NCBI RefSeq assembly: GCF_014196915.1
Contig: NZ_JACIEP010000002.1
Span: 1-64,000 of the forward strand
Direction: 5' to 3'
Source of the DNA: Dysgonomonas hofstadii
GTDB taxonomy: Bacteria > Bacteroidota > Bacteroidia > Bacteroidales > Dysgonomonadaceae
DNA length: 64,000 bases
Numbering within the stretch: position 1 is the first letter of the stretch; every line of letters starts with the position of its first letter. This document shows positions 45,390-54,525 of the stretch, in pieces. The notes under the pieces were generated by a model. The model saw only the letters and a program-made list of their open reading frames with translations. It made no database searches and was not told the origin of the DNA. The position numbers were made by a program, and so were the translations under genes.

Positions 45390-46436
45390 ATGAAAATTAC
45401 AATAGACGGACATACAGTAGAAGTAGAACCGGGAACAACTGTTCTGGAAGCCTGCCGCATGGTAGGTGGCGATAGTGTTCCTCCTACAATGTGTTACTAT
45501 TCCAAACTGAAAGACTGTGGAGGCAAATGCCGTTGCTGTCTGGTGGAAGTAACAAAAGGAAGTGAAAGAGATCCGCGTCCGATGCCCAAATTGCAGCCAT
45601 CATGCGTGACTGCTGCCCAGGATGGCATGGAAGTAAAAAGCGCCACTTCGGAAAGAGCCAAAACATCACGCCGTGCTGTTTCAGAGTTCTTACTGATCAA
45701 TCACCCACTCGATTGCCCGGTATGCGACCAGGCCGGAGAATGCGATCTGCAGGATCTGGCGTATGGCAATGAAAATTTCAGGTCTCGTTTTGTCGAAGAA
45801 AAACGCACATTCGAACCTGAAAATATAGGACCTTATATACAGTTGCACATGAACAGGTGTATACTTTGCTACCGTTGTGTGAAACTGGCGGATCAACTGA
45901 CACCTGAACGTGTTCATGGCGTTGTAGGAAGAGGCGATCACGCACAAATATCTACTTACATCGAGCGTGCCATAGATAATGACTTCTCCGGAAATGTGAT
46001 CGATGTATGTCCGGTAGGTGCTCTTACAGATAAAACATTCCGGTTCAAATCACGCGTGTGGTTTACTAAAAAATTCAATGCACACCGCCATTGCACCAAA
46101 TGTTCGGGTAAAGTCACCCTTTGGATGTTTGGCGACAGCATCCTACGTGTAAGCGCCCGCAAAGACCAGTGGAAAGAAGTGGAAGAGTTCATCTGTAACG
46201 AATGCCGCTTCGAACATAAAGAAACTGAAGACTGGGTAATCGAAGGGCCCCATAAATTTCAGAAATACTCTGTCAATAATGTGAACAACTACACCGAACC
46301 AATGGAAAAGGTGAAGATCAATATTGATGAGCTGGCACTGGAAGGAAGAAAACAAGACCAGAAAAAAATTAGCATGGTAAACACGCCTTACGATGCCAAT
46401 GAATTGGAAGCTATAAAGAAAACAAAAGAAGAATGA
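45390..46436 (+). CDS. nuoG: NADH-quinone oxidoreductase subunit G, short form
   Basis: A 348-aa version of NuoG. It has the N1b [2Fe-2S] ligands (Cys35, Cys47, Cys50, Cys72), the His-containing [4Fe-4S] site (His105, Cys109, Cys112, Cys118) and the second [4Fe-4S] site (Cys157, Cys160, Cys163, Cys207). Two further Cys pairs (235/238 and 269/272) could bind one more cluster or zinc. The large molybdopterin-oxidoreductase-like domain found in longer NuoG proteins is missing; the gene ends cleanly and is followed by nuoH, so this is a natural short form. The ATG at 45390 is used. Confidence 0.93.
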   Translation: MKITIDGHTVEVEPGTTVLEACRMVGGDSVPPTMCYYSKLKDCGGKCRCCLVEVTKGSERDPRPMPKLQPSCVTAAQDGMEVKSATSERAKTSRRAVSEFLLINHPLDCPVCDQAGECDLQDLAYGNENFRSRFVEEKRTFEPENIGPYIQLHMNRCILCYRCVKLADQLTPERVHGVVGRGDHAQISTYIERAIDNDFSGNVIDVCPVGALTDKTFRFKSRVWFTKKFNAHRHCTKCSGKVTLWMFGDSILRVSARKDQWKEVEEFICNECRFEHKETEDWVIEGPHKFQKYSVNNVNNYTEPMEKVKINIDELALEGRKQDQKKISMVNTPYDANELEAIKKTKEE

Positions 46437-46521
46437 AACAGATACAAGTAAACAAGATACGAGATACAAGTTTTGAAACTCGTTTACTTGTCTACTTGTT
46501 AACTTGTCAACTAAGTTAAAT
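46437..46521. repeat. nuoG/nuoH spacer, copy 1 of 80-bp ACAAG word element
   Basis: It begins CAGATACAAG, contains ACAAGATACGAGATACAAG and continues with a block (46476-46507) identical over 32 bp to 48135-48166. The left words (ACAAG) and the right words (CTTGT) are complementary, so the transcript can fold into a long imperfect hairpin. It ends 7 bp before the nuoH ATG region. Confidence 0.88.
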
Positions 46522-47553
46522 ATGGAAGTTGCTTTGATTTTAGAAAAACTGATCCTTATTGTTCTGGTATTTGCCGTTACAATGCTTTTTGCCTTGTACT
46601 CGACTTATGCCGAACGTAAAGTTGCCGGATTCCTCCAAGACCGTTACGGGCCAAACCGGGCGGGACCTTTCGGGTTATTGCAACCACTGGCCGATGGAGC
46701 AAAACTTTTCGCAAAGGAAGAGTTTATGCCGAATACGCCGAATAAAGTATTGTTTATTATCGGGCCGGCAATCGCCATGAGTATCTCTTTACTTGGTGTT
46801 TCGGTAATCCCATGGGCTGAAAAATTCATCATCGCCGGATATGAATTTATTCCGCAAATAGCTGACGTAAATGTTGCCGTCCTTTATATAGTAGCCGTCC
46901 TGTCAACCAGTGTATATGGTGTTGTTATCGGAGGATGGGCATCCAATAATAAATATTCGCTGATAGGTAGTATCCGCGCCGGAGCGCAAATGATTTCTTA
47001 CGAGATTGCAATGGGGCTTTCCATCATTGCCATCATCATGATGACCGGAACATTGAGCCTTAGTGAGATAACACAGCAGCAGGCCAATGGCGTATGGAAT
47101 ATCATACTTCAACCATTAACATTTATCATATTTCTGGTTTGTTCATTTGCAGAATGTAACCGTACTCCGTTCGACCTCGCAGAATGCGAATCTGAGTTGG
47201 TAAACGGTCACCATACGGAATATTCATCTCTGGGAATGGGATTTTATATGTTCTCTGAATATGCCAGTATGTTTTTCTCATCGGCATTTATATCCGTCCT
47301 TTTCTTTGGTGGATATCACTACCCGGGAATGAGTTGGGTAAATGAAAACTGGGGTGTAAATATTGCGAATACATTAGCAGTACTATCATTGCTCGCTAAA
47401 ACAGCATTCTTTATATTCTTCTACATGTGGGTAAGGTGGACAATACCGAGATTCCGTTACGACCAGTTGATGAAGTTGGGATGGAAGATGTTGTTCCCTT
47501 TAGCTATTGTAAATATTATTCTTGTGGGTGTTTTCACCCTGCTATTCAAATAA
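46522..47553 (+). CDS. nuoH: NADH-quinone oxidoreductase subunit H
   Basis: A 343-aa membrane subunit with about eight hydrophobic segments; it forms the floor of the quinone chamber. STYAERKVAGFLQDRYGPNR and the AECESELVNG loop are conserved. The ATG at 46522 is used; a TTG 18 bp upstream lies in the repeat spacer. Confidence 0.97.
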   Translation: MEVALILEKLILIVLVFAVTMLFALYSTYAERKVAGFLQDRYGPNRAGPFGLLQPLADGAKLFAKEEFMPNTPNKVLFIIGPAIAMSISLLGVSVIPWAEKFIIAGYEFIPQIADVNVAVLYIVAVLSTSVYGVVIGGWASNNKYSLIGSIRAGAQMISYEIAMGLSIIAIIMMTGTLSLSEITQQQANGVWNIILQPLTFIIFLVCSFAECNRTPFDLAECESELVNGHHTEYSSLGMGFYMFSEYASMFFSSAFISVLFFGGYHYPGMSWVNENWGVNIANTLAVLSLLAKTAFFIFFYMWVRWTIPRFRYDQLMKLGWKMLFPLAIVNIILVGVFTLLFK

Positions 47554-47562
47554 TCTGAGGTT

Positions 47563-48096
47563 ATGTCAATAAAAGATATATCATTATCGGGAAAGAAAAA
47601 GGAAGTCGTAGATAAGAAGATGACTCTTATCGAAAAGCTTTATCTTCCTGCGATAGTACAAGGTTTGGGAATCACGATCAAGCATTTCTTTCAGAAGAAA
47701 GTGACTGTACAGTATCCCGAACAACAACGTGAATACAGTCCTGTATATCGTGGGCAGCACGTACTGATGCGTGATGATCAGGGACGTGAACGCTGCACAG
47801 CCTGTGGACTATGCGCATTGGCTTGTCCTGCGGAGGCTATCACTATGACTGCTGCCGAACGCACGAAAGGTGAAGAACATCTTTACCGGGAAGAAAAATA
47901 TGCCGCTGTTTACGAAATTAATATGCTGCGTTGTATCTTCTGTGGATTATGCGAGGATGCCTGTCCAAAAGAAGCCATCTTCCTTACAAAATCGAAATTG
48001 CATGTAAAACCTGACCTTGAAAGAGAAGCTTTTATTTATGGAAAAGACCGGCTTGTGATTTCAGTTGAGGATGCTAAAGCTCGTAAATACGATTAA
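47563..48096 (+). CDS. nuoI: NADH-quinone oxidoreductase subunit I
   Basis: A 177-aa peripheral-arm subunit with two [4Fe-4S] clusters (N6a and N6b). The motifs are CTACGLCALACP and CIFCGLCEDACP. It starts 9 bp after nuoH. Confidence 0.97.
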   Translation: MSIKDISLSGKKKEVVDKKMTLIEKLYLPAIVQGLGITIKHFFQKKVTVQYPEQQREYSPVYRGQHVLMRDDQGRERCTACGLCALACPAEAITMTAAERTKGEEHLYREEKYAAVYEINMLRCIFCGLCEDACPKEAIFLTKSKLHVKPDLEREAFIYGKDRLVISVEDAKARKYD

Positions 48097-48179
48097 AATA
48101 CAGATACAAGGTACAAGATACGGGATACAAGTTAAAACTCGTTTACTTGTCTACTTGTTAACTTGTTAACTAACATAAT
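48097..48179. repeat. nuoI/nuoJ spacer, copy 2 of 80-bp ACAAG word element
   Basis: It has the same order as the spacer before nuoH: CAGATACAAG, ACAAGATACGGGATACAAG, then the 32-bp block 48135-48166 identical to 46476-46507. The copies differ mainly by small indels in the left arm. It ends at the nuoJ ATG. Confidence 0.88.
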
Positions 48180-48692
48180 ATGGTAACTATAATTTTTTAT
48201 ATTCTGGCAGCTATCACATTAGGAACGGGAATTCTGACTGTTTTGTCAAAGAATCCTATCCATAGTGCGATATATATGATTATCTGCTTCTTTTCTATTT
48301 CCGGGCATTTTCTGTTGTTGAATGCATTGTTTCTTGCTGTTATCAATATAGTAGTGTATGCCGGTGCTGTGATGGTCTTATTGCTCTTTACCCTGATGCT
48401 TATGAATCTCGGAGAACAGCACGAGCCGAAAAAGAAAGTGATAAGCCGTGTTGCGGCAACTTTATCGGGATGTCTGATGGGAGTTGTTCTGTTGGCTGCA
48501 CTATTGAGATCGGCACCTGTTATAGAAAACTATAAAGCCGAAGGACTGGATTACCAATCGGTAAATATTATCGGTCAGGTGCTTCTGGATGAATATCTTG
48601 TGCCGTTCGAATTTGCAGCCATATTATTGCTAGCCGCCATGATAGGAGCCGTACTGATTTCAAAAAAGGAGAAAAACGAGAAAAACGCTTAG
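48180..48692 (+). CDS. nuoJ: NADH-quinone oxidoreductase subunit J
   Basis: A 170-aa membrane subunit with five hydrophobic segments. SKNPIHSAIYMI and the VVYAGAVMVLLLF helix, which contains the pi-bulge region, identify it. nuoK follows after 2 bp. Confidence 0.95.
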   Translation: MVTIIFYILAAITLGTGILTVLSKNPIHSAIYMIICFFSISGHFLLLNALFLAVINIVVYAGAVMVLLLFTLMLMNLGEQHEPKKKVISRVAATLSGCLMGVVLLAALLRSAPVIENYKAEGLDYQSVNIIGQVLLDEYLVPFEFAAILLLAAMIGAVLISKKEKNEKNA

Positions 48693-48694
48693 CT

Positions 48695-49018
48695 ATGCTG
48701 AATAATATATTAGAACAAGTTGGAATTGACAATTACATCTATCTCTGCATTCTTTTGTTTACGGTAGGTGCAATTGGAATACTTTATCGTCGGAGCACGA
48801 TAGTTATGTTGATGTCGGTAGAACTGATGCTGGCCGCAGCAAATATGTTACTGACCATTTTCTCGGTTTACTATCAGGACACGAGCGGACAGGTTTTCGT
48901 GATATTCTCGATGGCGGTAGCCGCTGCCGAAGTTGCTGTCGGACTTGCTATCCTTGTAGCTATATACCGGAATATCGGTACCATAGACATCGATAAATTA
49001 AAAAACTTAAAAGGATAA
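48695..49018 (+). CDS. nuoK: NADH-quinone oxidoreductase subunit K
   Basis: A 107-aa, three-helix membrane subunit. The two buried Glu positions lie in SVELMLAAAN and AAAEVAVGLAI. It is between nuoJ and nuoL with gaps of 2 and 6 bp. Confidence 0.96.
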   Translation: MLNNILEQVGIDNYIYLCILLFTVGAIGILYRRSTIVMLMSVELMLAAANMLLTIFSVYYQDTSGQVFVIFSMAVAAAEVAVGLAILVAIYRNIGTIDIDKLKNLKG

Positions 49019-49024
49019 TTTCGG

Positions 49025-50914
49025 ATGGAGACATTATTGGTATTACTACTCTTAATTAGCCCGGCTACCGGATTCCTGATAAACCTGCTGGTGGGTAAAA
49101 AGCTCACAGGACGCAAAACAACAGGAATCATCGGCTCGACCGCAGTGATCATTAGCTTTGTTATATCTGTGTATTTTTTCATTCGACTGCTAAGTACCGG
49201 AGAAGTGATTAACGTAAACTTTTTCCAATGGATCGAACTTGGAGAATTTACAACAAACTTTGCATTTACACTGGATCAACTGTCTATTATCTGGTTGCTG
49301 TTCGTAACCGGAATCGGTGCTCTAATACATATCTATTCGATAGGCTATATGAAAGACGATGAGAATATCGACCGTTATTTCTCATACCTCAACCTATTTA
49401 TATTCTTTATGTCATTCCTTGTGATGGGTAGCAATCTGCTGGTTATGTTCATCGGATGGGAAGGCGTAGGATTATGTTCTTATCTGCTTATCGGATTCTG
49501 GTCGGAAGATCATAAGAACAACAACGCCGCTAAAAAAGCATTTGTAATGAACCGCATCGGGGACTTGGGTTTCCTTATCGGTATCTTTACTCTCGGATAT
49601 TTATTCCATACGGTAGATTTCGAAACAATGCGACAAGCTGTATCTACAACACACGATCCGGAAACATTATCGATGTTAGGCCTAGCTACTTTAGCTTTGT
49701 TTATCGGGGCAACAGGTAAAAGCGCCCAGATACCTTTATATACATGGTTACCCGATGCAATGGCCGGCCCGACTCCCGTTTCCGCTCTGATACATGCCGC
49801 AACAATGGTTACCGCAGGTATATTTATGGTAACCCGCCTTAATTTCATATTCGACCTCACTCCTAACATACAGATGGCAATAGCCATAATAGGAGCAGCA
49901 ACAGCACTTTTTGCCGCCACAATAGCAATAGCACAAACGGATATAAAAAAGGTTCTCGCCTACTCTACCGTGTCGCAACTCGGGCTTATGTTTCTTGCTG
50001 TAGGACTAGGGGCCTATCATGTAGCAGTCTTCCATGTTATCACTCATGCATTTTTTAAGGCCTGCCTGTTCCTGGGTTCGGGTTCTGTGATCCATGCTTT
50101 GGGTGGCGAACAGGATATGCGTAAGATGGGTGGTTTGAAAGGTGTAATGTTAATCACTTTTGCAACATTTGCCATCTCTACATTATCTATTTCAGGAATA
50201 CCACCATTAGCAGGTTTCTTCTCGAAAGATGAAATTATGATGGTTGCTTTCCAGCATAACAAAATATTATGGGCGGTAGCTGCTCTGGCTTCCCTACTCA
50301 CTGCATTCTATATGTTCCGTGCGCTCTACCTCACATTCTTCAAGGAATTCAGGGGAACGCAAGAGCAAAAACACCATTTGCACGAATCACCAAAGGTAAT
50401 GACTATCCCACTTATCATACTTGGCTTCCTTGCTTTATTTGGCGGACTAATTGGTCTTCCTTTCGGATTTAGTTGGCTGAACAGTTATCTTGAACCTGTC
50501 CTGCCGGGAATCGCGCTCGAGGAGCATGCATCTATCGGTGATCAGGCCATAACAATGGTTATATCTACAGTGATTGCGTTTGCAGGCTTGGGATATGCAT
50601 ATTTCAAATATATTAAGAGATCCCATGTTCCTGTCAATGATGACAAGATGACCGGCCCCACCAGAATGCTTAACCATAAGTATTATGTAGATGAGATACT
50701 GAACCTGCTCATTACCAAGCCAATTTTCATACTGGCTGACTTCTTTAATAAAACATTAGAACCTCTGATCAAAAATATATTTAAAATCGGTGGCGGTGTC
50801 GTCGAAGTATTATCGTTCCCGGCAAAGAAACTGCAAAACGGAAGTCTCGGATTCTATCTGTTCTTTTTCGTATTAGGATTCTGTACGCTGATCATCTGTT
50901 TATTTCTCGTATAA
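49025..50914 (+). CDS. nuoL: NADH-quinone oxidoreductase subunit L
   Basis: A 629-aa antiporter-like subunit at the far end of the membrane arm, with the long lateral helix near the C terminus. FIGWEGVGLCSYLLIGFW holds the conserved Glu, and LPDAMAGPTPVSALIHAATM and AYSTVSQLGLM are proton-channel helices. nuoM follows after 16 bp. Confidence 0.97.
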   Translation: METLLVLLLLISPATGFLINLLVGKKLTGRKTTGIIGSTAVIISFVISVYFFIRLLSTGEVINVNFFQWIELGEFTTNFAFTLDQLSIIWLLFVTGIGALIHIYSIGYMKDDENIDRYFSYLNLFIFFMSFLVMGSNLLVMFIGWEGVGLCSYLLIGFWSEDHKNNNAAKKAFVMNRIGDLGFLIGIFTLGYLFHTVDFETMRQAVSTTHDPETLSMLGLATLALFIGATGKSAQIPLYTWLPDAMAGPTPVSALIHAATMVTAGIFMVTRLNFIFDLTPNIQMAIAIIGAATALFAATIAIAQTDIKKVLAYSTVSQLGLMFLAVGLGAYHVAVFHVITHAFFKACLFLGSGSVIHALGGEQDMRKMGGLKGVMLITFATFAISTLSISGIPPLAGFFSKDEIMMVAFQHNKILWAVAALASLLTAFYMFRALYLTFFKEFRGTQEQKHHLHESPKVMTIPLIILGFLALFGGLIGLPFGFSWLNSYLEPVLPGIALEEHASIGDQAITMVISTVIAFAGLGYAYFKYIKRSHVPVNDDKMTGPTRMLNHKYYVDEILNLLITKPIFILADFFNKTLEPLIKNIFKIGGGVVEVLSFPAKKLQNGSLGFYLFFFVLGFCTLIICLFLV

Positions 50915-50930
50915 AAATAGTCAAGGAAAC

Positions 50931-52364
50931 ATGAATATAGCAATTATATTAATCATTTTACTAGCGGGTTCAATACTCACCTATCTTTCAGGAAACAGGT
51001 TTGCATCGAAGGTAGCCATGCTATTCAGTATAGCCGCCGCAGTTTTCTCCGTTGCATTGTACCTTAAATACGGTGCTGCCGGAGTAGATTTTAGTGTAGA
51101 CTGGATCACTAATCCTAATATATCATTCTCATTAAAAGCCGACGGGCTGGCAATAGCTATGCTGTTGTTATTAACGGTCTTGTTGCCCATTATAATACTG
51201 GGCGCTCATAACAGGGAATTCAAAAACGAGAAATTGTTGTTCAGCCTTGTCATGTTCATGGCCTTTGCCATGGCGGGCGCTTTCCTTAGCAGTAATGCAC
51301 TGGTATATTATGTATTCTGGGAAATGTCGCTTATACCTATCTATTTTATAGTAACAATATGGGGCAACGGTGAATTTGCGAAAAGAAGACGTGCTGCCAT
51401 GACATTCTTCCTGTACACCTTTGCAGGATCATTGTTTATGCTGGCTGCCATCATATTCCTGTATGTGAAAACAGGAAGCTTCCAGCTTGAGGCATTCTAT
51501 AATGCCAATCTGAGTGAAACAGAACAGATATGGATATTCCTTGCATTCTTTGTTGCTTATGCTATCAAAATACCAATTTTTCCATTCCATACATGGCAAG
51601 CAAACCTATATAGTAAAGCCCCAAGTATCGGGACTATGCTTCTGGCCGGTATCATGTCAAAAATGGGTGCGTACAGTGTGCTTCGCTGGCAATTACCGGT
51701 AACGCCTTATGCATCGCAGGAATTAAGGACATTTATTCTTATTTTATGTAGCATCGGTGTGGTCTACGGGGCAATTCTGGCTTTACGACAGGAGGAACTG
51801 AAACGTTTCCTTGCTTATGCATCTCTATCGCACGTTGGTTTTATCGCCGCCGGAGCTTACTCCCTCACCTACGATGGTATATCGGGAGCTTTGATACTTA
51901 TCCTCGCACACGGATTTGGTATAGTAGCCATGTTCTATTCCGCAGATATCATACAGAACAGAAGAAATACACTGATGATAAAAGAACTGGGAGGAATACG
52001 GCCTTATACACCTAAATTTACAGTCGCATTCTTCTTTAGTATTTTGTCTTCTATCGGGATACCATTGACATTCAACTTTATTGGAGAATCGACAATCTTA
52101 TACGGACTATTCCAGGTAAACCTGGGTTTCTGTATAGCTGTAGGATCATCATTATTCCTGGGGGCATTATTTATGCTGCGCATGTTCCAGCATACCATGC
52201 TCGGACCACCTGCAAAAAAGCCATTCAGGGATTTGTCAAAAACAGAAGTAACAGTATTTACCCTTATTATCATAGTGCTGGTATTCTTCGGGGTATATGT
52301 GAAACCGGTTACAGATCTTGTATCGACAAGCATCTCTGAAATAGTAATGTATATAAACAGATAA
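50931..52364 (+). CDS. nuoM: NADH-quinone oxidoreductase subunit M
   Basis: A 477-aa antiporter-like membrane subunit. VFWEMSLIPIYFIVTIWG contains the channel Glu; PIFPFHTWQANLYSKAPS and AYASLSHVGFI are conserved helices. In place of the usual HTWLPDAHVEAP stretch it has the HTWQANLYSKAPS variant. Confidence 0.96.
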   Translation: MNIAIILIILLAGSILTYLSGNRFASKVAMLFSIAAAVFSVALYLKYGAAGVDFSVDWITNPNISFSLKADGLAIAMLLLLTVLLPIIILGAHNREFKNEKLLFSLVMFMAFAMAGAFLSSNALVYYVFWEMSLIPIYFIVTIWGNGEFAKRRRAAMTFFLYTFAGSLFMLAAIIFLYVKTGSFQLEAFYNANLSETEQIWIFLAFFVAYAIKIPIFPFHTWQANLYSKAPSIGTMLLAGIMSKMGAYSVLRWQLPVTPYASQELRTFILILCSIGVVYGAILALRQEELKRFLAYASLSHVGFIAAGAYSLTYDGISGALILILAHGFGIVAMFYSADIIQNRRNTLMIKELGGIRPYTPKFTVAFFFSILSSIGIPLTFNFIGESTILYGLFQVNLGFCIAVGSSLFLGALFMLRMFQHTMLGPPAKKPFRDLSKTEVTVFTLIIIVLVFFGVYVKPVTDLVSTSISEIVMYINR

Positions 52365-52452
52365 AAGCAAATGAAAAATTAAGAATTAAAAATTAAGAAT
52401 ACCATTCTTTTATTTTTGAATCTAGAAATTTTTAAATCTTGAAATATAAATA
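52365..52452. repeat. nuoM/nuoN spacer of AATTAAGAATTAAAA words
   Basis: AAAAATTAAGAATTAAAA and ATTAAGAAT are followed by ATTCTTTTATTTTTGAAT, largely complementary. The end carries AAATCTTGAAATA, a word shared with the inverted repeat at 26695-26761. The spacer is 88 bp long. Confidence 0.7.
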
Positions 52453-53847
52453 ATGAGTACATTAATAGCCATCTCGGTATTAGGAATAATTTCCCTGTTG
52501 TTAGATATTTTCAACCTAAGGAAGATACTTGTACCTGTAACTCTTATAGGATTAATAGCCATTCTGGGTATGACTGTCGCCGAGTTTTACCAGGGTAATG
52601 CGTTTATCGAAGTAGATAAATATAATATGATCGTTACTTCAGGATTTTCACAAGGCTTTTCCATTCTGTTTATAGTGCTTGCTATCCTGATTATAGCAAT
52701 GACTCCTAAATTCTATGAAGAGAAGATTGTAAAAATAGCTGATTATGTCGCGCTGAAAGTATTTATGCTGGCAGGAGCCGTGGCAATGGTTTCGTTCGGT
52801 AATTTTGCCATGTTCTTCATTGGCCTCGAAGTTCTTTCCATATCGGCCTATGCACTGGCATCCAGTGAACCGAAAAACCTGAGAAGTAACGAAGCCGGAA
52901 TGAAATACTTCATTATGGGAGCATTTGCCTCCAGTTTCATACTTTTCGGATTAGCTTTAATATATGGAGCGACAGGTTCATTCGACATTACTGAAGTTAA
53001 CTATTCATCAATATCTCAGGGAGATTCGTTGCCCGTATGGTTCTATATCGGTTTCGTGATGATCACTGTAGGAATGATGTTTAAAGCGGCGATTGTTCCA
53101 TTTCACTTCTGGTCACCCGATGTATATGAAGGCTCCCCTACCCTTGTTACTGCCGTGATGAGTACTCTGGTTAAGGTAGCAGCTATCGGAGCTCTGTTCA
53201 AAGTTATGGGAATATTATCAGTAGGAATGACTCCTGTATATATGATAATACTGGTCGTAATAAATATCCTGACGCTATGTGTGGGTAATATATCTGCCCT
53301 GAAGCAAACCAATATTAAACGCATGATGGCATATTCGGGTATTTCCCATGCCGGATTTATGTTGATTTCGTTTGTAGCAATAGGCGCATCGGCTAACGTT
53401 ATACTTTATTACGCCGCAGCATACAGCCTTGCTGGAGTCGCAGCGTTCGCTGTAATATTAGGTGTTTGCAACAATAAAAAGAATGAGGATATAGAAAACT
53501 TCCGGGGACTGATAAGAAAGCAACCTCTGCTCACAGCCGTTATGATAGGAGCTTTGTTATCACTGAGTGGTATACCTATATTTTCGGGATTTTTCGCTAA
53601 ATTCTTCGCATTCAGTCAGGCATTACAGGCAAATTATCTGATACTGGTTATATTCGGGATCATCAATTCCATCATTGCCGTCTATTATTATTTCGGAGTG
53701 ATCAATGTAATGACTGCACGGGAAAAGGACGAAGAACCGGAACCTATGAAAGTGGCAATCGAGTATAAAGCTGTTGCGGCAATCGCTATATCTCTCAACA
53801 TTATTTTAGGAATCTTCCCTTCCATCATTATGGGATTGAATTTATAA
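52453..53847 (+). CDS. nuoN: NADH-quinone oxidoreductase subunit N
   Basis: A 464-aa antiporter-like membrane subunit and last gene of the operon. FFIGLEVLSISAYALAS has the conserved Glu, PFHFWSPDVYEGSPTLVTA and MAYSGISHAGFM are the channel helices. A clear terminator follows at 53871. Confidence 0.96.
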   Translation: MSTLIAISVLGIISLLLDIFNLRKILVPVTLIGLIAILGMTVAEFYQGNAFIEVDKYNMIVTSGFSQGFSILFIVLAILIIAMTPKFYEEKIVKIADYVALKVFMLAGAVAMVSFGNFAMFFIGLEVLSISAYALASSEPKNLRSNEAGMKYFIMGAFASSFILFGLALIYGATGSFDITEVNYSSISQGDSLPVWFYIGFVMITVGMMFKAAIVPFHFWSPDVYEGSPTLVTAVMSTLVKVAAIGALFKVMGILSVGMTPVYMIILVVINILTLCVGNISALKQTNIKRMMAYSGISHAGFMLISFVAIGASANVILYYAAAYSLAGVAAFAVILGVCNNKKNEDIENFRGLIRKQPLLTAVMIGALLSLSGIPIFSGFFAKFFAFSQALQANYLILVIFGIINSIIAVYYYFGVINVMTAREKDEEPEPMKVAIEYKAVAAIAISLNIILGIFPSIIMGLNL

Positions 53848-53870
53848 AAATAAATGTTGTAATTAACTTA

Positions 53871-53900
53871 AAAAAGCAGGCCTGGGGCTTGCTTTTATTT
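53871..53900 (+). terminator. rho-independent terminator of the nuo operon
   Basis: AAAAAGCAGGCC pairs with GGCTTGCTTTT around a 3-4 base loop (one bulge), and T-rich sequence follows. Confidence 0.8.
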
Positions 53901-53919
53901 TTTATATACGATAAATTTA

Positions 53920-53927
53920 TATATTTG
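53920..53927 (+). promoter_or_regulatory. Bacteroidetes -7 box (TATATTTG)
   Basis: Exact TAnnTTTG match, 25 bp before the start of the small exported protein at 53953. No clear -33 element. Confidence 0.5.
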
Positions 53928-53952
53928 CATCCGATAAAGATTTAACGGGATC

Positions 53953-54489
53953 ATGACTAAAATAAAAATAACAATACTTCTCATTTCACTGTGCTTTACT
54001 TCCTTCATCTACAGCAATCCACCGGAAAAAGAGAAAGACAATGAAAAGATCATTTTAGGGTATATGGATCTGAAAGACCCTGCCATAGAATTTGCCACAT
54101 CCGACATTAATATGATGATCATGCGTAAAAGCAGAGGTTATCTGTGGCCTGCGACAAAGATCATGCTGACAAAGGAAGACGGTAAGCTTTATTTCACTGT
54201 TACCGCAATAGACAACTCTTGGTGCAACATGTTTTGCCCCGATGAGACCGCGCATGGTTTTACAGTAGTAAACGGAAGGATGTTTATCATCACCACTAAA
54301 GGTGATATTCCCGAGGAATTCTATAAAATCTTTATACCGGACAATGAAGTCAAAACCAAAGCCTTTTCGAAAGCTGACCCCGAATCGAAACCTACGGCAA
54401 AAAATCCGGTATGGACATATTTGCACCGGGGAAATGATAAAATGGCAACAGTGATTAAATCTGTATATACAGAGAACTTAGGCAGATAA
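53953..54489 (+). CDS. small exported protein of unknown function
   Basis: A 178-aa protein with a signal peptide (about 1-21, cleaved near YSNPP). No family is recognised. The mature part has a CNMFCPDE pair of Cys four residues apart, which could form a disulfide, and a mixed alpha/beta-looking pattern. It has its own -7 box and shares a hairpin terminator with the convergent Lys-rich gene. Confidence 0.7.
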   Translation: MTKIKITILLISLCFTSFIYSNPPEKEKDNEKIILGYMDLKDPAIEFATSDINMMIMRKSRGYLWPATKIMLTKEDGKLYFTVTAIDNSWCNMFCPDETAHGFTVVNGRMFIITTKGDIPEEFYKIFIPDNEVKTKAFSKADPESKPTAKNPVWTYLHRGNDKMATVIKSVYTENLGR

Positions 54490-54525
54490 AAGATTCTAAT
54501 TTGCCTCAAAAAAAATAAAAGCTGG

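Noticed and set aside
45390-46436. nuoG truncated by mutation
   Set aside because: The frame ends cleanly with a normal tail, the spacer and nuoH follow, and short NuoG forms are known in Bacteroidetes.
43308-48179. CRISPR array in the nuo spacers
   Set aside because: Repeats are short, variable words without regular unique spacers, and no cas genes are present.
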